A stretch of DNA of 47,941 bases from a virus. The translations under genes and the position numbers were made by a program. This document shows positions 41,325 through 47,941 of the stretch, piece after piece. Under the pieces are notes generated by a model. It was not told where the DNA came from, made no database searches, and saw only the letters and a program-made list of their open reading frames with translations. The DNA lies in IMG/VR virus record IMGVR_UViG_3300010412_000056, positions 1 to 47,941 of that record; one strand, 5' to 3'. Each line of letters begins with the position of its first letter. Position 1 is the first letter of the stretch.

Positions 41325-44300
41325 ATGCCTATACTAAATTTTCCGGGCTCTCCCGGTGATAATGATAGATACACAGAAAACGGCATTGAGTATTACTATG
41401 ATGCCTCTGTCGGCGCATGGCTTCTTGTTGTTCCTTCAGTTATTGCCAACACTCTAGACACACAAGTTATTTTCAACGATGATGGTGCGGCAAATGGCTC
41501 GAATGGTCTTATTTTCGACAAGGGTGCCAATACGCTTTATGCCAACATGGTTTCCGTTTCGGAAAATGTTTCTGCCACCTACTTCATTGGTGATGGTTCT
41601 TACCTAACCGGTGTAAGCAGCGGCGGTGAAGCATTCGACAAAGCAAATGCGGCTAACATCCTTGCCGAGTCAGCCTACACCTATGCGGCTAACGATGCCA
41701 TGCTCGCAGCAAACGCGGCATTTGCTCAAGCTAACGCAGCAAACCTTGTCCCTGTTGGTAACACAATCTCAGCTAATGGCTACTATACCAATCGAGCAAC
41801 AAGACGAGGAATCAACTTTCTTGAAGGCTCGAACATCGAAATCACAGTCGATGACGATCCAACTCTAAACCTTGCCAACATCACGATCACATCAACAAGC
41901 GTATCTGGTGGTCCAGCATACGATATGGCAAATGCTGCCATGCTTGCGGCAAACAGTGCCTACGGCGAAGCAAATGTGGTCAACGTCGGTAACACAACAT
42001 CTGGCACCTTCACACCTCGATCAAAACGTCGGGCTTTGAACTTCCTTGAAGGCGACAACATAAGCATCACGATTGATGATGATGCTGCCTTGAATACGGC
42101 AAACATCACGATTGGAACGACGGGTGCTTCTGTCGTTGTTCCCACGCAAGACACAGCTCCGGGTGGGGCAGTGGATGGAAGTCTATGGTGGAACTCAGAC
42201 CTTGGTAAGATGTTTGTTTACTATCAAGATGTAGACACTGGTCAATGGGTCGAAACTTCTCCCGGTCTTGTCTCATCAAATGCGTCGGGTACTGGTGGTG
42301 GCGATGCTGGACCGGCATTCGATCAAGCCAATGTCGCTTATACCTTCGCTGCTAATGATGCCATGCTTGCTGCCAATAGTGCGTATGGTGAAGCCAATGT
42401 AACCATGAATGTCGGTAACACGACTGCTGGTGCGTTCACACCTCGATCAAAACGTCGTGCCTTGAACTTCCTTGAAGGATCAGGAATCACGATTACGGTC
42501 GATGATGATGCTGCTCTGAATACGGCTAACGTAACCATCACGGCAACTGGTGGAGACACGACGATTGCCGAGGCAGCATTCGACCAAGCCAATACCGTCT
42601 GGGATAGTGCCAATAGCAATTACACATTCTCAGCAAATAGCGTCCGCTTGATAGCAAACACAGCATACGACGCTGCCAACAGCAACTACACCTATGCTGC
42701 CAATAATGTAATGATCGCTGCCAACTCAGCCTATGCTAAAGCCAATGCCGCAAACATCACGGCAGATAATGCCGATGCCCAATCACAAGCAGCATTTGAT
42801 CGAGCAAATAGTGTATGGGATAGTGCCAATAGCAACTACACATTTGCTGCTAATACCGTCCGCTTAATCGCGAACACAGCTTACGATTTGGCAAACAGCA
42901 ACTATACCTATGCCGCGAATGATGTAATGATTGCTGCCAACTCGGCATACGCAAAAGCTAATGCTGCGAATATCACGGCTGATGTAGCAGATACTCAATC
43001 GCAAGCTGCCTTTGATAGAGCCAATAGTGTGTGGGATTCCGCAAATAGCAACTACACATTTGCTGCTAATACCGTCCGCTTAATCGCGAACACAGCTTAC
43101 GATTTGGCAAACAGCAACTATACCTATGCCGCGAATGATGTAATGATTGCTGCCAACTCAGCCTATGCTAAAGCCAACTCTGCTAATTTGTTGGCATATG
43201 CTGCTCTACCGCAATCCGGTGGAACAATCGATGGCGACCTTATTGTATCCGGCAACGTTACGATTTCAGGCAACACCACATATGCCAATACCGAGACATT
43301 GCTTATTGGCGATAACATCATCGAATTGAATGCTGACTTACCACATACTACTGCCCCGTCAGAAGATGCCGGTGTCCAAGTAAACCGTGGTAGTGCCGAT
43401 GCCAATGTTTCTGTATTATGGAATGAAGGTGTTGATGAGTGGCAATTCACTAACGACGCAACAACTTTCTACGCTATAGCTTCGAATACCTCAGTTGAAA
43501 CCGCTCAAGCCAAGGGTGAAGCGGCACATCTCTCAGCAAATGCTGCCTACACCTATGCTGCCAATGATGCCATGATCGCTGCCAACTCGGCTTACGCAAA
43601 AGCGAACGCAGCAAACATAACTGCCGATATTGCCGATGCGCAATCACAGGCAGCGTTTGATCAAGCCAACACCGTCTGGGATTCGGCAAATAGCAACTAT
43701 ACATTTGCGGCAAATACGGTAAGGCTAATAGCAAATACCGCTTACGATTCCGCAAATAGCAACTACACCTACGCTGCCAATAACGTGATGCTTGCTGCCA
43801 ATTCGGCATACGACGCAGCAAATAGCAACTACACCTATGCTGCCAATAATGTAATGCTAGTTGCCAATTCGGCATACGATTCCTCAAATAGCAACTACAC
43901 CTATGCTGCCAATAACGTGATGCTGGCAGCTAATGCGGCATTTGCTCAAGCCAATGCGGCTAACTTGATTCCTGTTGGTAATACCATCTCATCCAATGGA
44001 TATTATACCAATCGAGCAACACGTCGAGGAATTAACTTCCTTGAAGGTTCCGGTATCACGATCAATGTCGATGACGATTCGGCAATCAATGTTTCCAATG
44101 TTACCATCACGGCAACTGGTGGAGACACAACCATAGCGGAAGCTGCTTTCGCTCAAGCCAATACGGTTTGGGATAGTGCCAATTCAAATTACACATTTGC
44201 CGCTAACACGGTTCGACTTATTGCCAATACTGCCTATGATGCGGCTAACAGCAACTATACCTACTCAGCAAATGATGTGATGCTCGTTGCCAACAGCGCG

Positions 44301-47123
44301 TATGGCGAAGCTAACGTTTTCAATATCGGCAATTCGGGTGCGGCAGTAGGATTCTCGATCAGATCATCTACAAAGAAATCTCTGAACTTCGTTGAAGGCA
44401 CAGATATTCTTATCAATATTGACGACGATCCCACATTCAATACCGTCAATATTTTGATCACGTCAACTGCTACGCAAGGGGCTTCCGCTGCCGACGCATT
44501 CAACAAAGCCAATCTTGCCTACACCTTCGCTGCCAATACTGCGATGCTCGCTGCCAACTCGGCATACGGTGAAGCCAATGTTACCATGAATGTCGGCAAC
44601 ACAACTGCTGGAACATTTACACCTCGATCAAAACGGCGTGCCATCAACTTCCTTGAAGGTTCCGGTATCACGATTACCATCGATGACGATGAGGCATTGA
44701 ATACTGCCAACGTAACAATCACGTCTACCGGTGGCGACACAACCATTGCCGAGGCAGCATTTGATCAAGCCAACACGGTATGGGATAGTGCTAACGGTAA
44801 CTATACTTTTGCTGCTAACACGGTTCGCCTCATTGCTAATACTGCCTACGATGCTGCCAATAGCAACTACACCTATGCTTCCAACAATGTGATGCTAGTT
44901 GCGAACAGCGCATGGAATAAAGCTAACACTGCGAACGTAACTGCTGATTTGGCTGATGCTCAGTCACAAGCTGCCTTTGACCAAGCCAACACAGTCTGGG
45001 ATAGTGCTAATAGTAACTACACCTTCGCTGCCAATACCGTTCGATTGATCGCTAACACAGCATACGATGCTGCCAACAGCAACTACACCTATGCGGCAAA
45101 TACAGTCATGCTTGCTGCTAACTCGGCTTATGCGGCAGGAAACAGCAACTATACCTATGCGGCAAATACAGTCATGCTTGCTGCTAACTCAGCATATGCG
45201 GCAGGAAACACCACTTACACCTTTGCTGCCAACACCGTTCGATTGATCGCTAACACGGCATATGATACAGCTAACAGTAACTACACCTTCGCAGCTAACA
45301 CGGTTCGCCTCATTGCTAATACTGCCTATGACGCAGCTAATAGCAATTACACCTACGCTGCCAATACGGTCATGCTTGCTGCCAACGCAGCTTTCGCACA
45401 AGCCAATGCGGCTAACTTGATTCCTGTCGGTAACACAATTTCATCAAACGGTTATTACACTAATCGAGCAACACGTCGAGGAATCAACTTCCTTGAAGGT
45501 ACCGGCATTACGATCAATGTTGACGACGATCCAACAATCAACGTATCCAATGTTACTATTACATCAACCGGTGGTGATACGACCATTGCCGAAGCAGCAT
45601 TTGATCAGGCAAACACTGTCTGGGATTCTGCCAACAGTAACTACACTTTTGCGGCAAACAACGTTCGATTGATTGCTAACACGGCATATGACGCAGGAAA
45701 TACCAATTACACCTATGCTGCCAACAATGTGATGCTTGCTGCCAACTCGGCTTATGCGGCAGGTAACAGTAACTACACCTATGCTGCCAACACAGTCATG
45801 TTGGTCGCTAACACCGCGTATGATGCTGGCAACACCAACTATACTTACGCAGCAAACAATGTAATGCTGGCAGCAAACGCAGCCTTTGCTCAAGCCAATG
45901 CTGCTAACCTGATACCGGTTGGTAATACGATTTCATCAAACAGCTACTATACCAACCGCGCAACACGTCGAGGCATCAATTTTATCGAGGGTGCCAACAT
46001 TACGATCAACGTCGATGATGATCCAACACTCAATGTTTCCAACATCACCATCACGGGTGGTAGCACTGCCGATCCTGCCGATGCTTTTGATAAAGCAAAC
46101 GCTGCATACACATTCGCAGCAAACAACGCGATGCTGGCAGCAAACAGTGCCTATGGTGAAGCGAATACGGTAAACATTGGTAACACGACCTCAGGAACAT
46201 TTACTCCTCGATCAAAGCGTCAAGCCATCAACTTCATTGAAGGTTCGAACATCACAATTACTATTGACGATGATGCTGCCTTGAATACGGCAAACGTCAC
46301 GATTACTTCGACTGGTGGGGGTGGAAGCGTAACAACATCTAACACTGCTCCCGGTTCACCAAACGATGGTGATCTATGGTGGAATAGTGAAAACGGTATT
46401 CTCTATGTTTACTATGACGATGGCGATACACAACAATGGGTAGAGGCTTCGCCGGGTGCTGTTGAGAACCTAACAGTTGCCGTCGCTGCCTTCGAAGCTG
46501 CTAACAACGCAGGAGGAGGTCCTGCCTTTGATCAAGCCAATACTGCTTATACCTATGCTGCTAATAACGCGATGCTTGCCGCTAACTCAGCATATGCGGC
46601 TCAGAATACTACCTACACCTACGCTGCCAATACGGTCATGCTTGCCGCTAACTCGGCATATGCGGCACAAAATACCACTTACACTTTCGCAGCTAACACT
46701 GTTCGATTGATTGCTAATACAGCATACGCAAAAGCAAACACGAACTACACCTATGCTGCCAACAACGTAATGCGAACAGCAAACGTTGCTTCCAAGTCAA
46801 TCTCTATCTCGTCACCAACTACACCAATGAACGTAACATTATGGTATAGCAATACTGCTATTCGCGTCACGCGACTTGCTGCCGTGGTTCAAGGATCGAC
46901 ACCCAGCATCACCTATTATGTTCGATCCAACTCAAGCCGAGCGGCAACAACACCGACAAATGTCGTGACTGCTGGCTCGACTGTTACAAGCACGACAACT
47001 GGTGGTATCGTGACCACATTCAACAACCAAAACATCTCAGCAGGAAACTGGATATGGTTGTGGTTGAGTGCGGAATCTGGAACCGTTGACGAGTTCCATC
47101 TAACTATCGACTATCAGGAGTAA
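41325..47123 (+). CDS. Giant tail fibre 2 (1932 aa), same shaft, different tip
   Basis: The N-terminal 100 residues (PILNFPGSPGDNDRYTENGI, then YYYDASVGAWLLVVPSVIAN) are unlike fibre 1 and resemble a fibre attachment domain. From about residue 105 the same shaft repeats appear. There are nine INFLEG-type beta cassettes, two DGDLWW/DGSLWW cassettes and one GDNIIEL cassette. The C-terminal 115 residues (ISISSPTTPMNVTLWYSNTA, then IRVTRLAAVVQGSTPSITYYV, then GNWIWLWLSAESGTVDEFHL) form a tip domain different from fibre 1. Cassette order differs, suggesting shuffling. Expression is from the late promoter at 41291. It likely forms a second class of long fibre. Confidence 0.8.
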   Translation: MPILNFPGSPGDNDRYTENGIEYYYDASVGAWLLVVPSVIANTLDTQVIFNDDGAANGSNGLIFDKGANTLYANMVSVSENVSATYFIGDGSYLTGVSSGGEAFDKANAANILAESAYTYAANDAMLAANAAFAQANAANLVPVGNTISANGYYTNRATRRGINFLEGSNIEITVDDDPTLNLANITITSTSVSGGPAYDMANAAMLAANSAYGEANVVNVGNTTSGTFTPRSKRRALNFLEGDNISITIDDDAALNTANITIGTTGASVVVPTQDTAPGGAVDGSLWWNSDLGKMFVYYQDVDTGQWVETSPGLVSSNASGTGGGDAGPAFDQANVAYTFAANDAMLAANSAYGEANVTMNVGNTTAGAFTPRSKRRALNFLEGSGITITVDDDAALNTANVTITATGGDTTIAEAAFDQANTVWDSANSNYTFSANSVRLIANTAYDAANSNYTYAANNVMIAANSAYAKANAANITADNADAQSQAAFDRANSVWDSANSNYTFAANTVRLIANTAYDLANSNYTYAANDVMIAANSAYAKANAANITADVADTQSQAAFDRANSVWDSANSNYTFAANTVRLIANTAYDLANSNYTYAANDVMIAANSAYAKANSANLLAYAALPQSGGTIDGDLIVSGNVTISGNTTYANTETLLIGDNIIELNADLPHTTAPSEDAGVQVNRGSADANVSVLWNEGVDEWQFTNDATTFYAIASNTSVETAQAKGEAAHLSANAAYTYAANDAMIAANSAYAKANAANITADIADAQSQAAFDQANTVWDSANSNYTFAANTVRLIANTAYDSANSNYTYAANNVMLAANSAYDAANSNYTYAANNVMLVANSAYDSSNSNYTYAANNVMLAANAAFAQANAANLIPVGNTISSNGYYTNRATRRGINFLEGSGITINVDDDSAINVSNVTITATGGDTTIAEAAFAQANTVWDSANSNYTFAANTVRLIANTAYDAANSNYTYSANDVMLVANSAYGEANVFNIGNSGAAVGFSIRSSTKKSLNFVEGTDILINIDDDPTFNTVNILITSTATQGASAADAFNKANLAYTFAANTAMLAANSAYGEANVTMNVGNTTAGTFTPRSKRRAINFLEGSGITITIDDDEALNTANVTITSTGGDTTIAEAAFDQANTVWDSANGNYTFAANTVRLIANTAYDAANSNYTYASNNVMLVANSAWNKANTANVTADLADAQSQAAFDQANTVWDSANSNYTFAANTVRLIANTAYDAANSNYTYAANTVMLAANSAYAAGNSNYTYAANTVMLAANSAYAAGNTTYTFAANTVRLIANTAYDTANSNYTFAANTVRLIANTAYDAANSNYTYAANTVMLAANAAFAQANAANLIPVGNTISSNGYYTNRATRRGINFLEGTGITINVDDDPTINVSNVTITSTGGDTTIAEAAFDQANTVWDSANSNYTFAANNVRLIANTAYDAGNTNYTYAANNVMLAANSAYAAGNSNYTYAANTVMLVANTAYDAGNTNYTYAANNVMLAANAAFAQANAANLIPVGNTISSNSYYTNRATRRGINFIEGANITINVDDDPTLNVSNITITGGSTADPADAFDKANAAYTFAANNAMLAANSAYGEANTVNIGNTTSGTFTPRSKRQAINFIEGSNITITIDDDAALNTANVTITSTGGGGSVTTSNTAPGSPNDGDLWWNSENGILYVYYDDGDTQQWVEASPGAVENLTVAVAAFEAANNAGGGPAFDQANTAYTYAANNAMLAANSAYAAQNTTYTYAANTVMLAANSAYAAQNTTYTFAANTVRLIANTAYAKANTNYTYAANNVMRTANVASKSISISSPTTPMNVTLWYSNTAIRVTRLAAVVQGSTPSITYYVRSNSSRAATTPTNVVTAGSTVTSTTTGGIVTTFNNQNISAGNWIWLWLSAESGTVDEFHLTIDYQE
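42828..42943 (+). repeat. Perfect 116-bp direct repeat, copy 1
   Basis: Identical over 116 bases to 43044-43159, by direct comparison. The two copies are 216 bp apart, so a 72-codon unit has been duplicated in frame. Confidence 0.85.
43044..43159 (+). repeat. Perfect 116-bp direct repeat, copy 2
   Basis: Second copy of the repeat at 42828-42943. Complete identity, including synonymous positions, marks a recent duplication compared with the other diverged shaft repeats. Confidence 0.85.
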
Positions 47124-47126
47124 TGA

Positions 47127-47411
47127 ATGACTAATAAATGTGATGGAAATGCTGACGATCATTGCTGCTATCTTAGTAGGGGACAGGTCTGTTCATTTCT
47201 AAAAGAATACAAGGATGGTCCGAGGCGCTGGTCGTGCGGGCTTTATGAAAAGTATGGAACATGGGAAGCAGTTCATGTTTCCGATGAATACGTTGCGGAA
47301 GTTGCTCCAGAATGGGAAAGAATAGTCGAAAACAATAAAACAATATCGACAAAATGTGGTGATTATCCAGCACCCGGAGAGATATGCCACACATGCGGTA
47401 AGGTGGGATAA
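47127..47411 (+). CDS. Cys-rich small protein, 94 aa
   Basis: The product begins MTNKCDGNADDHCCYLSRGQVCSFLKE and has RRWSCGLYEKYGTWEAVHVSDEY. It ends with KCGDYPAPGEICHTCGKVG. Eight or so cysteines, including a C-x2-C end, suggest metal binding or disulfides. Similar proteins (DHxCCY...C.FL, RRW.CGL, G.W.AVH) are frequent beside phage fibre genes but have no known role to me. The ATG follows GAGTAATGA after the fibre-2 stop. The stop overlaps the next ATG by one base (TAATG). Confidence 0.6.
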   Translation: MTNKCDGNADDHCCYLSRGQVCSFLKEYKDGPRRWSCGLYEKYGTWEAVHVSDEYVAEVAPEWERIVENNKTISTKCGDYPAPGEICHTCGKVG

Positions 47412-47941
47412 TGGCAACGGCTCTACCTTCATTAACTGGCACCACATATTATGGTCAACCGTCGATTTCAACGTCCGTATGGGATTCGGCACCAGATAAC
47501 TGTTTGGAAACTATCGCTAGTGCCGACGACGGGGATTATGGCTATAATGCCAAGAACGTCACAGGTGATTATGGTGCTGGTTTTGTGCTTGAAAATATGC
47601 CTGCCGATTTTGGCACCATGGATTCTTTACAGGTAAGAATAAGGTACGCATGGGTTTCAACTCCGACAAGTACGAATTGGACTGTACTAGCTGCCCGAGT
47701 GGTAACAACCGGTGGCACCATATTAGCCGCAGGAAGTGCCGGAGGCGCATGGCAAAGCGTCGTTACAAGTATCACCACAACGAGTCCTACAAACTCATCA
47801 AATGTGGCATTTACTTATGTGAATACCGGTGCGAACAAAGCGGCATGGAATGATGCCATTTTCGAGATTGATATAGAAAGAGAAAAGGTCAAGGGCGGTG
47901 GCACGGAATCACAAGCAGTATATGCGGCAGAAGTATCTGGT
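47411..47941 (+). CDS. Partial virion/adhesin protein, open at the window end
   Basis: The frame starts at ATG 47411, overlapping the previous stop, with AAGGTGGG upstream as ribosome site. It stays open to the last base (177 codons). The product starts MATALPSLTGTTYYGQPSIS, then DNCLETIASADDGDYGYNAK. It has beta-rich, Asn/Gly/Thr-containing segments (FGTMDSLQVRIRYAWVST, AARVVTTGGTILAAGSAGGA, then NTGANKAAWNDAIFEID). The pattern suggests another small structural or adhesin protein similar in spirit to those at 40735 and 31746. The C-terminus is missing. Confidence 0.6.
   Translation, partial: MATALPSLTGTTYYGQPSISTSVWDSAPDNCLETIASADDGDYGYNAKNVTGDYGAGFVLENMPADFGTMDSLQVRIRYAWVSTPTSTNWTVLAARVVTTGGTILAAGSAGGAWQSVVTSITTTSPTNSSNVAFTYVNTGANKAAWNDAIFEIDIEREKVKGGGTESQAVYAAEVSG

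Larger units (their letters stand above)
41640..46790 (+). repeat. 66-bp coding repeats of fibre-2 shaft
   Basis: Same repeat family as in fibre 1, with units such as NYTFAANTVRLIANTAYDAAN and beta cassettes between. It contains one near-exact tandem duplication of about 216 bp, listed separately. Confidence 0.75.

Noticed and set aside
33868-46790. CRISPR-like or non-coding tandem repeats
   Set aside because: The repeats are in frame in long ORFs with synonymous variation, without spacers or palindromic repeats.
29313-47941. Diversity-generating retroelement acting on fibre genes
   Set aside because: No reverse transcriptase gene or template/variable repeat pair with adenine-biased changes was seen in the window.

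Overview
The window is a contiguous piece of a T4-type myovirus genome. It covers part of the late-transcription/replication core (gp33, gp59, gp32 homologues), nearly all of the baseplate/tail-tube genes, and a long adhesin and tail-fibre region. The best host clue is a truncated tmRNA (ssrA) gene at the left edge. Its tag starts Ala-Asn-Asp-Asn, as in alphaproteobacteria (Caulobacter tag AANDNFAEEFAVAA). A secreted protein at 1813-2772 also looks rhizobial in style. I infer a virulent phage of an alphaproteobacterium, probably Rhizobiales. No integrase or lysogeny gene is visible.

Layout: 1-142 is the tag-coding part of a tmRNA, whose remainder lies left of the window. 167-3845 (+) holds the T4-like order 33-59-32, interrupted by a nucleotidyltransferase-like gene and a secreted Pro-rich/basic protein. 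A strong terminator lies at 3849-3876. 3875-9578 (-) is a seven-gene operon: gp4 head-completion nuclease, a 33-residue Cys-rich peptide, a DNA-end-protector-like protein, a tail-tube-fold protein, gp26, a 59-residue gp26 partner and a 1005-residue two-domain peptidoglycan hydrolase. 9615-28517 (+) is the baseplate: gp48, a GIY-YIG homing endonuclease, gp53, gp27, a split gp5 (OB-fold protein and spike as two genes), gp25, gp6, a gp7-like protein, gp8 and a 1948-residue DUF4815-type protein. 28563-47941 (+) holds a second homing endonuclease and about fifteen small and large virion/adhesin genes, including a PAAR tip, a Gly-rich protein and two giant fibres (2230 and 1932 residues). The fibres share a repetitive Ala-Asn helical shaft but have different tips.

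Genes are packed with 1-4 base overlaps or short gaps, and no gene-free stretch exceeds 300 bases. Several TAAATA-core motifs resembling the T4 late promoter (TATAAATA) sit just upstream of structural genes, which fits a gp33 homologue at the start of the window. Together the genes encode late transcription control, replication-fork proteins, head completion, baseplate and tail-tube assembly, wall penetration, and a large set of host-recognition proteins.

The items most worth follow-up are the phage tmRNA with its own tag, the missing start codon or frameshift between gp6 and the gp7-like gene, an RBS-sequestering hairpin paired with a late-promoter-like motif before the second homing endonuclease, and the 22-residue Asn-layered fibre shafts. 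All functional names come from reading the sequences by eye; no database search was run.
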